A stretch of 64,000 bases of DNA from Sphingomonas crocodyli (GTDB lineage Bacteria; Pseudomonadota; Alphaproteobacteria; Sphingomonadales; Sphingomonadaceae). The notes beneath the pieces are model-generated. The model was not told the DNA's origin. It did not search any database and was given only the letters and a program-made list of their open reading frames with translations. The position numbers were made by a program, and so were the translations under genes. This document shows positions 19,849 to 28,313 of this stretch, piece after piece. Position 1 is the first letter of the stretch. Each line of letters starts with the position of its first letter. The DNA lies in contig NZ_SACN01000003.1 in assembly GCF_004005865.1 (NCBI RefSeq), positions 372,001 to 436,000 of the forward strand, written 5' to 3'.

Positions 19849-20139
19849 TCAGGCAGCCAACGGCAACCGATATCCCGAAAGCTGCGACAAGAGCCCCGCC
19901 ACCTTCCCCGCCGCGGCGAGGTCGACGCCCATCGCCTTCAGGAACTGCGACTGAACGACGGGGTCGACCTCCGAATAGAAGGCGAACACCGAAGCATTGA
20001 AATTGCCCGCAGCCTCGACATCGGCGACCAGCTCGGCAAGTTGATGCGCGGACAGGTCCGCTCCATAAGGAGCGTTGACGGTGGTCAGAACCTGGGTCGC
20101 GATATTGCCTGTCATCATGTCCACTGCCCGCATATCCAT
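19849..20139 (-). CDS. Small helical partner of the AbiEii-type gene
   Basis: The 96-residue product is helical throughout (AHQLAELVADVEAAGNFNAS, FLKAMGVDLAAAGKVAGLL) with no recognisable winged-helix of AbiEi antitoxins. The gene ends three bases before the nucleotidyltransferase, a spacing typical of toxin-antitoxin pairs, so an antitoxin role is a reasonable inference. The first Met is used; Met at residue 8 or 9 is also possible. Confidence 0.6.
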   Translation of the reverse strand: MDMRAVDMMTGNIATQVLTTVNAPYGADLSAHQLAELVADVEAAGNFNASVFAFYSEVDPVVQSQFLKAMGVDLAAAGKVAGLLSQLSGYRLPLAA

Positions 20140-20672
20140 CGGGATCCGTCAAAAGATATAGCCATTCCGGCCTTAACACACAAGAAACGCGCTCGATCCG
20201 GTCGATCGAGGGACCGATAAAGCTCGATCATCGCGATCGATGTGTCGTGAAGCGCGCCGCCACCAGCCGGATCGGCAATCCTGCACGATCGAACTATGTC
20301 GCAATGTGGTTGCAGGGGCTGTCCACCGCGATGTCTTGGTCCGAGTTCCGACGGAGGAACTATCGCTATCGGTGGCGCCGGACGTGCCGCTAATCGTGTT
20401 GCTTGTTGCGAAACTCACCCCGAACACATCACAAAATGCATTGATGTAAATCAGTTAGCGCCAAGACACCGCAACCCGCGCGCGCTCGATCGGTTGTACG
20501 AGGAGATAAAAAGGGATGGGCGTTGGCAGGCCAGCTTTCACGCAGAACGCACGATTTCGAGTGTTTCGATCGGATGTCGGGTGTTTGCTCCAGCGATAAG
20601 CTCGCGAGGACCTCATGTGGCCTAGCAGTGAAGCCATTGCGGCGCCCAACAGCATAGGCGGAGGTGAAATAG
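20140..20672. other. Intergenic stretch between divergent genes
   Basis: No coding region is supported. The stretch should contain the promoters of the AbiEii pair (leftward) and the methyltransferase gene (rightward). I see no GGAAC-type box in it. Confidence 0.4.
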
Positions 20673-21281
20673 GTGCAACGAAATGACTTTTGGGTCGGCG
20701 CCAGCGAGTTTCTGCGCAATCCGGCGATGGTCGGCTCGGCTTTTCCTGCAAGCACGATGATGGTCGATCGCATGCTCGCCCCGCTCGACTGGTCGAGCAT
20801 TTCGGTGCTGGTCGAATATGGCCCCGGCACCGGGCGTTTCACGTTCGCCGCGCTCGACCGCATGCGTTGCGATGCCACCTTGCTGGCGATCGATACCGGC
20901 GCCGGTTTTGTGGAAAGCCTGCGCGCAAGAAACGACGATCCGCGCCTCATCGTGATCGAAGGTAATGCATGCGACGTCAATCGGCATCTGGCCGACCACG
21001 GCCTCGAAAATGCGGACTGCATCCTGACCGGCCTGCCCTTCTCGACTCTGCCGCCCGAGCAAGCCGAAGCGATAATGCGAGAGACCGCGATCGCGCTTCA
21101 ACCTTCAGGTATGCTTGCCGCCTATCAGATGCGCACCGCGATCCGTCCCCTGATCGAGCGTCATTTCGCGCGTATCGATCAGGATTATGAATGGCTCAAT
21201 ATTCCACCTTGCCACCTCTACTGGGCCGATCGCCCGATCGATCAGCCAATCTCAGCGAGCGGTCTGAAAGTGTGCGTGTGA
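20673..21281 (+). CDS. SAM-dependent methyltransferase (phospholipid/rRNA methylase type)
   Basis: The 202-residue product has a Rossmann methyltransferase fold with SAM motif I VEYGPGTGRFTFAALD, an acidic motif II (LLAIDTGAGFVESL) and the motif IV region CILTGLPFSTLPPEQAE. The FLRNPAMVGSAFPAS N-terminus is typical of bacterial phosphatidylethanolamine N-methyltransferase-type (PmtA) proteins, although KsgA-like rRNA methylases share it. The substrate is therefore uncertain. GTG at 20673 follows GGAGG at eight bases. Confidence 0.75.
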   Translation: MQRNDFWVGASEFLRNPAMVGSAFPASTMMVDRMLAPLDWSSISVLVEYGPGTGRFTFAALDRMRCDATLLAIDTGAGFVESLRARNDDPRLIVIEGNACDVNRHLADHGLENADCILTGLPFSTLPPEQAEAIMRETAIALQPSGMLAAYQMRTAIRPLIERHFARIDQDYEWLNIPPCHLYWADRPIDQPISASGLKVCV

Positions 21282-21323
21282 TGCGAGCGATTCCTCGCCA
21301 GCAAGCAAGAAGGATACGGCAAT

Positions 21324-21620
21324 ATGCCCCGCGGTGACAAATCGAGCTACACCGACAAGCAGAAGCGCAAGGCCGCGCATATCGAGGAGGGATATGAGGA
21401 TCGCGGTGTCGGCAAGGCCGAAGCCGAGCGGCGCGCCTGGGCCACGGTGAACAAGGAATCCGGCGGCGGCAATAAATCGGCATCGGGTCGGGGCAAGCCG
21501 GATACGCATGAGGCAGCGCGCAAGGGTGGTCGGAAAAGCGGTTCGAGCCAGAGCCACGCGTCACGGTCCGCCGCCGCGAAGAAAGGTTGGGAGACCCGCC
21601 GCAAAAAGGCCGCTGGCTGA
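21324..21620 (+). CDS. KGG-motif small basic protein
   Basis: The 98-residue product is highly charged and Gly/Ser-rich. It begins MPRGDKSSYTDKQKRKAAHI, has the KxxRKAxHIExGYEDRGV pattern and ends with Lys/Arg clusters (AAKKGWETRRKKAAG). ARKGGRKSG matches the KGG stress-protein motif. Proteins of this kind are often annotated as plasmid-stabilisation proteins without evidence. It is probably disordered and may bind nucleic acid; that is inference. Confidence 0.7.
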   Translation: MPRGDKSSYTDKQKRKAAHIEEGYEDRGVGKAEAERRAWATVNKESGGGNKSASGRGKPDTHEAARKGGRKSGSSQSHASRSAAAKKGWETRRKKAAG

Positions 21621-21760
21621 ACGACCCGCTACCATGGGTGCGGTGGGACGTTTCGTCCGGCACGAGGAACCTCGCACTGGTCGAGGCAACCCGTTGAACC
21701 GACACGGCTTCATCTCGGTCATCCGAGGATTTCGGGCGATCGATCTCGGTTTCGCATGCT

Positions 21761-22375
21761 ATGGATGACTGGATCAACTCGCTGATCGAGACGCTCGGGG
21801 CTGCCGGCGTCGCCCTGCTGATGTTCCTCGAGAACATCTTCCCGCCCATTCCGTCCGAGCTGATCATGCCGCTGGCGGGCTATGCCGCAGCCGACGGGCG
21901 GACGTCGCTACCGCTCGTCATCGCCGCAGGGGTCGCCGGAACCTGCGCGGGAGCTGGCTGCTGGTATAGTCTGGGGCGATGGCTGGGGGAAGAACGCCTC
22001 AAGCAGTGGGCGTATCGCCACGGCCGATGGATCACCTTGTCGCCCGATGACATCGAACGGCTCGATAGCTGGTTCGAGAAACATGGCGGATGGACAATTC
22101 CGGTGGGGCATCTCCTGCCCGGCATCCGCACCCTGGTCTCGATCCCCGCTGGTGTTTTTGCCATGCGTCCCTTGCGGTTCGCTGCGCTGACGATCTTGGG
22201 TTCCGGGATCTGGACCGGCGCGCTCGCGATGGCGGGCTGGTGGCTCGGCCGGAACTTCTCCTCAGTCGAGCGGTGGCTGGGGCCGGTCAGCACGACCATC
22301 ATGGCCGCAATCCTGCTGATCTATATTTACCGCGTCATCACCTTCCGGGCGAAGACATCTTCCCGACGGCACTAA
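21761..22375 (+). CDS. DedA-family membrane protein
   Basis: The 204-residue product has four to five membrane segments and the DedA/SNARE-associated signature: LIETLGAAGVALLMFLENIF, PPIPSELIMPLAGY, and GHLLPGIRTLVSIPAGV. DedA proteins are inner-membrane lipid scramblases or flippases, some recycling undecaprenyl phosphate. The start is the ATG at 21761. It is followed 83 bases later by the SDR gene in the same direction. Confidence 0.9.
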   Translation: MDDWINSLIETLGAAGVALLMFLENIFPPIPSELIMPLAGYAAADGRTSLPLVIAAGVAGTCAGAGCWYSLGRWLGEERLKQWAYRHGRWITLSPDDIERLDSWFEKHGGWTIPVGHLLPGIRTLVSIPAGVFAMRPLRFAALTILGSGIWTGALAMAGWWLGRNFSSVERWLGPVSTTIMAAILLIYIYRVITFRAKTSSRRH

Positions 22376-22458
22376 CCGAAGCATTGGTGCGGCCAATCGT
22401 TTGACGATCCCAGAACTCTTTAGAGATCAACGGGTTTTGACGGTCGAGGAGATACGCG

Positions 22459-23310
22459 ATGACCGAGACCGTCGAGATGATCCACGAGGACGCATTGCCG
22501 GGCCATGAAAGCAAGCTTGAGCCCAAGCCCGAATGGCAGCCGCGCTATAAGGGTTCGGACCGTCTGGCGGGCAAGGTCGCGATCATCACCGGCGCGGACA
22601 GCGGTATTGGTCGTGCCGTCGCGGCGCTCTATGCCCGCGAAGGCGCCGACATCGCGATCAGCTATCTATCCGAAGACGATGATGCCGCCGAGACGAAACG
22701 CATCGTCGAAAGCGAGGGTCGCAATGCGATCTTGATCCGCGGCGATATCGGCGAGACGGAAACCGCGAACCGCGTCGTCGCCGAGACCATCGAGGCATTT
22801 GGGCGGATCGACATCCTCGTCAACAATGCCGGTGAGCAGCATCCCGACAAAGACATCACCGATATCACCGAGGAACAACTGCGCCGCACATTCCAGACCA
22901 ACATCTTTGCGATGTTCTTTCTGGTGCAGGCTGCGCGACCGCATCTGAAATCGGGTGCCGCGATCGTCAACTGCACCAGCGTGACCATGTATCAGGGCAG
23001 CAAGGAACTGCTCGACTACAGCTCGACAAAAGGCGCGATCACGGCCTTCACCCGGTCGCTCAGTGAGAACCTCATCGGCGAAGGCATCCGCGTCAATGCC
23101 GTCGCGCCCGGTCCGATCTGGACCCCGCTCAATCCCTGTGGCGGCGCCAGCCCGGAGAAGCTCGAGCATTTTGGCGAGAGCACCCCCATGGGCCGGCCGG
23201 GACAGCCCAATGAGGTCGCACCTGCCTTCCTGTTCCTGGCCTGCGAGGACAGCAGCTACATGTCGGGCCAGGTGCTTCATCCCAACGGCGGAACGATCGT
23301 CAACGGGTGA
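22459..23310 (+). CDS. Short-chain dehydrogenase/reductase
   Basis: The 283-residue product has an N-terminal extension (about residues 1-38), the NAD(P)-binding TGADSGIGRAVAALYA, NNAG motif, catalytic YSSTKGA (Tyr and Lys) and SVT strand. The extension GHESKLEPKPEWQPRYKGSD is characteristic of YghA-type stress SDRs. The substrate is unknown. The start has GAGGAGA upstream. The AGAAC-N17-GTTTT stretch before it resembles an EcfG box with one mismatch. Confidence 0.88.
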   Translation: MTETVEMIHEDALPGHESKLEPKPEWQPRYKGSDRLAGKVAIITGADSGIGRAVAALYAREGADIAISYLSEDDDAAETKRIVESEGRNAILIRGDIGETETANRVVAETIEAFGRIDILVNNAGEQHPDKDITDITEEQLRRTFQTNIFAMFFLVQAARPHLKSGAAIVNCTSVTMYQGSKELLDYSSTKGAITAFTRSLSENLIGEGIRVNAVAPGPIWTPLNPCGGASPEKLEHFGESTPMGRPGQPNEVAPAFLFLACEDSSYMSGQVLHPNGGTIVNG

Positions 23311-23661
23311 TAAGGCGAACCTTCGGCATGGTGCGTGCGCTGCTCGTCCCCGACATCCAGGCATCTTAGCGGTCGCTCCCCCGCCCTCGTCCTCAAGGGA
23401 CTTTTGCCCACGACCATCGACATCCATCCAAAGCTTTGGATAGTGGACCGGGCCGTCGCGCTGAGGGCCACGCGCCCAAGCGTCGTCGGCCGCGATCTGC
23501 TTCAGGATATTGTCGGTGAGGCGCCGGCGACTGTCGCGCTCGTCGGCGCCAGCCGCGTTGGGGCCGGGCCGTCCAGTGTGCGACGCTGAGCAGAGAATTG
23601 GACGTTCGACACATAAACCTGAGTGTAGGACAATCCGGTACGACCCCGCTTTAACGGTCGG
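23311..23661. other. Intergenic stretch
   Basis: No gene supported; several overlapping frames are without ribosome binding sites or domain patterns. Confidence 0.4.
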
Positions 23662-23892
23662 GTGAGCGAGCAATTATACTTCGTCGTTGAGACTGGCCTG
23701 GGGCGGGTATTGGCTGCCATATCGCAATCGGTCCTGCACGAGCTTTCGGACAATCGACAGATGACCGCCCAGCAAGCCCTCGACAGACTTCGACCCCGCC
23801 TCAACGACGCCGTATGCGCTAAGGTGCGGCAGAAAGGCCCCGTGCCGCTCGTGCAACTGGAGGCAAGGGATCTGCTGAGCCGTCCGACCTGA
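23662..23892 (+). CDS. Small hypothetical protein
   Basis: The 76-residue product begins MSEQLYFVVETGLGRVLAAI and contains QALDRLRPRLNDAVCAKVRQ. The composition is protein-like with alternating strand and helix, but no family is recognised. The GTG start has only a weak ribosome binding site. Confidence 0.4.
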   Translation: MSEQLYFVVETGLGRVLAAISQSVLHELSDNRQMTAQQALDRLRPRLNDAVCAKVRQKGPVPLVQLEARDLLSRPT

Positions 23893-23979
23893 GCTGCACC
23901 CGCGGACGATCGCCCCCGATCGGACAACACGGTAGTGAGCCGGGGATTTGCTCGAGGAAATTCAGAACCGGAAGGGTTT

Positions 23980-24004
23980 GGAACCTCTTAAAGCTCCAGC
24001 GGTT
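23980..24004 (+). promoter_or_regulatory. Putative EcfG promoter of sRNA A
   Basis: GGAAC at 23980-23984, 17 bases, GTT at 24002-24004. The predicted start lies at about 24012, where the sRNA hairpin begins. Confidence 0.6.
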
Positions 24005-24011
24005 CAGATTG

Positions 24012-24099
24012 TCGAGACCGCTATACTGTGCCCCCCCCCCCGCTCAGCGGCTCGCATGATCGGTCCCGCCGGCCTTCCCCCCTCTGCCGGCGGGACTTT
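24012..24099 (+). ncRNA. GsrN-like stress sRNA candidate A
   Basis: The transcript of about 88 nt starts with a hairpin: left arm CGAGaCCGCT (24013-24022, one bulged A) pairs with AGCGGCTCG (24046-24054). Its loop displays 11 consecutive C (24031-24041) followed by GCTC. A perfect 11-bp terminator (GTCCCGCCGGC at 24063-24073 with GCCGGCGGGAC at 24086-24096) follows, with another C-run in its loop and a short TTT. The upstream EcfG-type box fits the start exactly. The architecture matches the Caulobacter sRNA GsrN, a sigma-T-dependent RNA with an exposed C-rich loop that pairs with mRNA leaders. A related locus is at 55173-55257. The assignment is by structure, not by database search. Confidence 0.65.
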
Positions 24100-24125
24100 C
24101 GAACCCCATCCAGGCGCGCGATCCG

Positions 24126-24332
24126 TCAGCTATTTTCGGCATCAGTGGACGGTCGCGAGCCTGCGACGTCGGGCACTGTAGCAGGACCAGTCATGTCGCT
24201 CACCTTCCGGGTGACCTGATAGGCAGCCTGACGTTCCTCAAGTTCGATAACCGGCCAATAATGTGGCGATATCAACCAGCGTGGCGGCAACCGCCGCGGC
24301 GACGCCGGACGCTCGACTTTAACGTGTTTCAT
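24126..24332 (-). CDS. Small hypothetical protein
   Basis: The 68-residue product begins MKHVKVERPASPRRLPPRWL and contains ISPHYWPVIELEERQAAYQV. The start at 24332 has GAGGGG six bases upstream. Composition is protein-like but no family is recognised. It lies antisense to no known gene and points toward sRNA A's terminator. Confidence 0.4.
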   Translation of the reverse strand: MKHVKVERPASPRRLPPRWLISPHYWPVIELEERQAAYQVTRKVSDMTGPATVPDVAGSRPSTDAENS

Positions 24333-24595
24333 AGGCCCCTCGATCTGGCCGGCAGAACTCGGCAGCCGCAAAGAAGTTGCGTGTTTGTGAGCCGGTGCAG
24401 ATCATATTCCTCGACAGGCCGTGGGGGGCCTGCGGCACCGGCTTTCGCCGCTCAGGACAGGGTCATGAGCTGACCGGATCGGCGAGCGTGGTGATCGACC
24501 TGTCGCGCAGCGGGCGGGAGAAACAATCAAAGGCGTTACGTCCACCAAGATCATTGGGGTCGGCAACAACCGGCCTGCTCACGCGTCTGACGCCT

Positions 24596-25690
24596 ATGTC
24601 GATCGTTTCGGGCCTCCTCCACGCCGCCGCGCTCTCGCTTGAAGGGATTATCGACGGGGTGACCAGGCGGCTTCCGGTTCGCGCCGAGCCAAGAGTACGG
24701 ATGCTGGCTTATGCCGGGTTCAGGAATGCGCGCGAGCTGAGCGTTTCCGGGCGGATTGTCCGCTTCGCCGAACCGCTCGACCCCGACGAGGGTTTCCTCG
24801 CGCGTCTTCGCGCGATGCTCGCTATTTATATCAGTCACGAGCTCGCCGACGTGCCGGTGCGTCTCGACCATTCTGCTGGTCGATACGACACCTTATCCGA
24901 CGATGAGGGCTATTTCCATTTCTCGATCCCGATCAACGAGGCCCTGCCCGCCGTGACGCGATGGGAGGCGGTGACGCTGACAACGCCGGACCATGTGATG
25001 CAGGCGCCGAGCGTAGATGTCCCGGTCCTGGCGCCAGGGACGGACGACCATTGGGGCGTAATCTCGGATATTGACGATACCATCATCGAAACCGGCGCGA
25101 CCAATTTCTTCAGGAACTGGCGACGTGTGCTCGTCGACCGCCCGCAAGATCGGCTGGCGGTACCGGGGGCCGCTAGCCTGTACGGGCTGATCGCCGGTCA
25201 GCATCGGTCACCTACCCGCCCCTTTTTCTACGTGTCGTCGAGCCCCTGGAACTTGTACGGTTTCCTCGCCGACTTCATGATGCGGAACGCGATTCCTCAC
25301 GGCCCCATGTTCCTGAAGGATATCGGGGTCGACACATCCAAATTCATCACCACCGGACATGTCGCACACAAGCTCGGCGCTATCCGCAAGATCCTAGCGT
25401 TCTATCCCGATCATCGCTTCTTGTTGATGGGAGACAATGGACAAAAAGATGTCGAGATTTACGCGCAGGTGGTCCGCGATTATCCTGAGCGTATCGGGGC
25501 GGTTCTGATCCGGGATGTTTTCGGAGTATGCGATAAGGGGGCGGTTGCCGAGCAGCTGACCGCTATCAGGAGCATTGGCTTGCCCGTCTACTGCGCGCGA
25601 GACTTCGAACAGGCAACGACAATCCTGACGGCTTTAGGCTTCGAGCGGCCTGCCGAGGTGGCACGCGCGGGCGCTGAAGCGGCCTTGTGA
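24596..25690 (+). CDS. App1-type (DUF2183) phosphatase-domain protein
   Basis: The 364-residue product has an N-terminal beta domain and a DUF2183 domain (about residues 160-330) with HAD-like motif SDIDDTIIETGATNFF, FFYVSSSPWNLYGFLADF and the conserved GPMFLKDIG. DxDxT begins a HAD phosphatase active site; the yeast App1 relative is a phosphatidate phosphatase. The bacterial substrate is unproven. The start at 24596 is the Met preceding the domain; a frame from 24377 is longer and has no binding site. Confidence 0.82.
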   Translation: MSIVSGLLHAAALSLEGIIDGVTRRLPVRAEPRVRMLAYAGFRNARELSVSGRIVRFAEPLDPDEGFLARLRAMLAIYISHELADVPVRLDHSAGRYDTLSDDEGYFHFSIPINEALPAVTRWEAVTLTTPDHVMQAPSVDVPVLAPGTDDHWGVISDIDDTIIETGATNFFRNWRRVLVDRPQDRLAVPGAASLYGLIAGQHRSPTRPFFYVSSSPWNLYGFLADFMMRNAIPHGPMFLKDIGVDTSKFITTGHVAHKLGAIRKILAFYPDHRFLLMGDNGQKDVEIYAQVVRDYPERIGAVLIRDVFGVCDKGAVAEQLTAIRSIGLPVYCARDFEQATTILTALGFERPAEVARAGAEAAL

Positions 25691-25793
25691 CCGCAGGGGC
25701 GATGGGCCCGCTTTAAGGGACGACGTGTCCCCCTTCTCGCGGGCGCGCACCGCAATTGAGATATGCCGCGCAGGCCGCAGATCGCCGGGTTGA

Positions 25794-26120
25794 TCAGGGC
25801 TGAGCCTGGTTCTTGCGCACCGCTTTCGCCTGTTCCTCGAGCCTGTCTGCTGCGAGATCGGCCTGCGCACGGATCTCGTCCGCGCGTTTCTCCAGGGCGT
25901 CGGCGGCGGCATCCGCCGCGTCGGCGTTTGCACGCTCGACCTTGTCTTTCGCCTCGCCGAGACGTTCGTTAACGCCCTCTCCGGTGTAGTTGGACCCCGA
26001 TTGCGCGGCGGCGGCCTGATCGGCCTTTCTCCCGGCCTTTTCGTTGGGCCCATCACAGCTTGCCAGGCCGGCCAGCGCTACCGGGACGAGCATCAATCGA
26101 CAGATGGGGTTTGTCCGCAT
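25794..26120 (-). CDS. Small lipoprotein-like protein
   Basis: The 108-residue product has a signal peptide ending in a lipobox-like LAGLASC (Cys at 22) and a mature part made of a charged helical domain (AKDKVERANADAADAAADAL, RADEIRAQADLAADRLEEQA). This looks like a periplasm-facing coiled-coil lipoprotein. No known family. It lies 46 bases downstream of the DUF2383-type gene and is separated from it by a terminator hairpin. Confidence 0.7.
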   Translation of the reverse strand: MRTNPICRLMLVPVALAGLASCDGPNEKAGRKADQAAAAQSGSNYTGEGVNERLGEAKDKVERANADAADAAADALEKRADEIRAQADLAADRLEEQAKAVRKNQAQP

Positions 26121-26138
26121 CGGAAATCCTTCGAAAGG

Positions 26139-26161
26139 GCGCGGGGGTCATGCCCCCGCGC
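26139..26161 (-). terminator. Terminator of the four-helix-bundle gene
   Basis: A perfect 9-bp stem (GCGCGGGGG / CCCCCGCGC) with a five-base loop lies five bases after the stop of the gene at 26167 on the minus strand and is followed by CCTTTCG. Confidence 0.6.
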
Positions 26162-26166
26162 AGGCA

Positions 26167-26616
26167 TCAACGTTCGAGCGAATGCTTGAGGTCACGCATC
26201 TCGTCGTGACCTTCCTTCACCGAGCTGTAGGCTTCCTCAATGGCGGTACGGACCGAAGGCGACAGACCGCTATCGCGAACAGCGTCCTCGAACTTTGCCT
26301 TGATGTGATCCTCGCCGGCTTCGACCTCGTCGATGATAGCCTTTTCATTCTGGCCGGTGACAGCCGCCTTGAGTTTGAGGAAGGCGCGATGCGCTCCGGC
26401 CAGCAGGGTGCCACCATCCTCTGGCGCGCCCCCCAGGGCTGCGACCTGCTGCTGCAATCGCGCGGCAACCTGCTGTCGTTCCCCTGCGCGACTTGTGAAG
26501 AGAGCGCTGAAGCGGCTTTCGCTATTTTCAGCCGCTTCGGTATAGCCGTTAACGCTGTCGATCGTGGTCGCGATAAGGCTGTTCAACACGGCGATGTCAT
26601 GGCTGGCGTCTGGCAT
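26167..26616 (-). CDS. PA2169/DUF2383-type four-helix-bundle protein
   Basis: The 149-residue product shows the ferritin-like pattern of this family: VLNSLIATTIDSVNGYTEAA at the N-terminus, FTSRAGERQQVAARLQQQV, and EVEAGEDHIKAKFEDAVR. The family is found in stress-responsive clusters and has no proven activity. The start at 26616 has GAGGAG upstream; the frame from 26682 is rejected. Confidence 0.82.
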   Translation of the reverse strand: MPDASHDIAVLNSLIATTIDSVNGYTEAAENSESRFSALFTSRAGERQQVAARLQQQVAALGGAPEDGGTLLAGAHRAFLKLKAAVTGQNEKAIIDEVEAGEDHIKAKFEDAVRDSGLSPSVRTAIEEAYSSVKEGHDEMRDLKHSLER

Positions 26617-26886
26617 GCTAGGCTCCTCACTGGACGACCGCCTGCGGATGCAAAGGTCGGGAGTAGAACGCGTCGCAGCCATTTAAGTCGCGCTCGCTTT
26701 CGCGGGTGGCGATATTCTCCCGCAGCAGTCACACGGGCTCGCGACGAACGCAGAGGCCGGTCGCTGCCTTTGTAAAAACCACCGGGTCGGACGCGCCGAT
26801 CCGGACCAGCTGGCGGACGTCACATTGATCGGCGCAGACGTTCTTGCGCCCAAGGAGACGCGCGGGAGCCGTCCTTGTTTGTTGGT

Positions 26887-26911
26887 GGAACCGGCGGGGA
26901 TGGTCGCCGTT
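26887..26911 (+). promoter_or_regulatory. EcfG promoter of DUF4142 copy 2
   Basis: GGAAC at 26887-26891, 16 bases, CGTT at 26908-26911: a perfect match to the GGAAC-N16-CGTT form, 39 bases before the ATG. Confidence 0.7.
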
Positions 26912-26950
26912 ATCGCGAATTCTCACAGATTTTCGCAGAAAGGATCATCG

Positions 26951-27526
26951 ATGAAGCTTCTTGTTGCAGCCTCGCTGTTGGGCCTGGCGACGGTTCCCGC
27001 TTTCGCTCAGGTCAGCACCGCGACCACCGGATCGCTCACTGCGGCCGATGCTGGCGTGGCGCCGCGTGCGGGTGTTTCGGCCACCGACTATGTCAAGCTT
27101 GCAGCCGATTCCGATCTGTACGAAATCCAGTCCAGTCGTTTGGCGGCGACCAAGGCGCAACGCAAGGACGTCAAGGACTTCGCGAAGGAAGTGATTTCCG
27201 ACCACAGCGCGACGAGCAAATCGCTCATGGCCGCGCTGCGTAACGATGATCGCAGCATCACCCGGCCTTCGACCTCCTTGTCGGCCGACAAGGCCGCCAA
27301 GCTGACACTCCTGCGCAAGGCACCGCGCGACCAGTTCGACAATCTTTATCTCCAGCAGCAGGCGGAAGCGCATCAGGAGGCTTGGGCTCTTCACAAAGGC
27401 TATGCGACCGACGGGACCGACCCTGCGCTCAAGCAGGTCGCTTCGACCGCAGTCCCTGTCATCGAGCGGCATCTGACCCACGCCAAGCAGCTGTTGCCCG
27501 CCGGCCTCGCGGGGGCCGCGCACTAA
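26951..27526 (+). CDS. DUF4142 secreted protein (copy 2)
   Basis: The 191-residue product has a signal peptide (MKLLVAASLLGLATVPAFAQ) and a DUF4142 helical domain with SDLYEIQSSRLAATKAQRKD, VKDFAKEVISDHSATSKSLM and AHQEAWALHKGYATDGTD. Compared with copy 1 (8588) the layout is the same and the N-terminus is longer. It is probably periplasmic with unknown function. The start at 26951 follows AAAGGA; a longer frame from 26825 contains the EcfG box and is rejected. The perfect EcfG promoter marks it as a general-stress gene. Confidence 0.88.
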   Translation: MKLLVAASLLGLATVPAFAQVSTATTGSLTAADAGVAPRAGVSATDYVKLAADSDLYEIQSSRLAATKAQRKDVKDFAKEVISDHSATSKSLMAALRNDDRSITRPSTSLSADKAAKLTLLRKAPRDQFDNLYLQQQAEAHQEAWALHKGYATDGTDPALKQVASTAVPVIERHLTHAKQLLPAGLAGAAH

Positions 27527-27540
27527 GCGATCGCTCAGAC

Positions 27541-27564
27541 GGAGCCGGCGCGTGCGCCGGCTCC
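27541..27564 (+). terminator. Terminator-like hairpin after DUF4142 copy 2
   Basis: A perfect 11-bp stem (GGAGCCGGCGC / GCGCCGGCTCC) with a two-base loop starts 15 bases after the stop. No T-run follows. Confidence 0.6.
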
Positions 27565-27728
27565 CGACGCGAGCCGCTGTGGCGACCCACCGTCTCTACC
27601 GTGAGGCGACATCAAGATCGCAGATCCGCGCCAGTCTCACGATCCTCATTCATTCAGCCAGACCGGTCCTGACTGTGCCGACGAAATCCTCGTCAGACTT
27701 GAACGGCGCGGGACGCGGAGAATCCACT

Positions 27729-27908
27729 TTGAGCGAGTACCGAAAACGTCGTGTTGCCTGGCGTCGAAATGTTGCGGCTTTTGACTCTCGAATGCAACGC
27801 GAGCTGGACAGACTTGGCATCCTTCTGCGCTCTTCGATCCCCATGGGCGCTAACACGGGCTTTGAAGAGCTGGTTGCAGCGATGGGTGCTGCGGAAACCC
27901 GTTGCTGA
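27729..27908 (+). CDS. Small basic hypothetical protein, possible TTG start
   Basis: The 59-residue product reads LSEYRKRRVAWRRNVAAFDS then LDRLGILLRSSIPMGANTGF. A GGAG lies nine bases before the TTG, and the composition is protein-like. A longer frame from 27552 contains a noncoding-looking N-terminus. No family is recognised. Confidence 0.35.
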   Translation: MSEYRKRRVAWRRNVAAFDSRMQRELDRLGILLRSSIPMGANTGFEELVAAMGAAETRC

Positions 27909-28043
27909 ACCATGGATCCGCGACGATTGCTTTGGCAACGTCCGGTGCACGGGTATATTTGTCGATGGATTTGAGCCCTTTCGGCTAGGATGGAACACTC
28001 TGACAGATAATGCATTTTGGCGAGATCAAAGGGGATGCTGGTG

Positions 28044-28229
28044 ATGTTCAAGCCGACTGAGGAATATTATCGCAAACGCGCCGAACGGGCCCGTGAGCTC
28101 GCGGTGACGCTCCCGCCGTGGATCGGTCAGCACCTGCTCCGGGAAGCGCTTATGTTCGAGGACCGAGCTGCACGCCGGGCGGTCTGCACGCCAGATGCTC
28201 GAGATGATGATCTCACGCTAGCGGCGTAA
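28044..28229 (+). CDS. Small hypothetical protein
   Basis: The 61-residue product begins MFKPTEEYYRKRAERARELA and is mostly helical. ATG at 28044 has AAAGGGG nine bases upstream; ATG at 28035 is too close to it. A GGAAC-N16-CATT stretch at 27992-28016 is an EcfG-like box with one mismatch. Function unknown. Confidence 0.5.
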   Translation: MFKPTEEYYRKRAERARELAVTLPPWIGQHLLREALMFEDRAARRAVCTPDARDDDLTLAA

Positions 28230-28313
28230 CGTAACCCGCCAGTCCGGATGCTATTCTGGGCTCTCTTTGGCAGGCGCCCTGGTCTCCAGGATAAGAGGAA
28301 TGTCCGAAGCCAG

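Noticed and set aside
21644..21676. GGAAC and CGTT before dedA
   Set aside because: The spacer is 21 bases, outside the 16-17 range.
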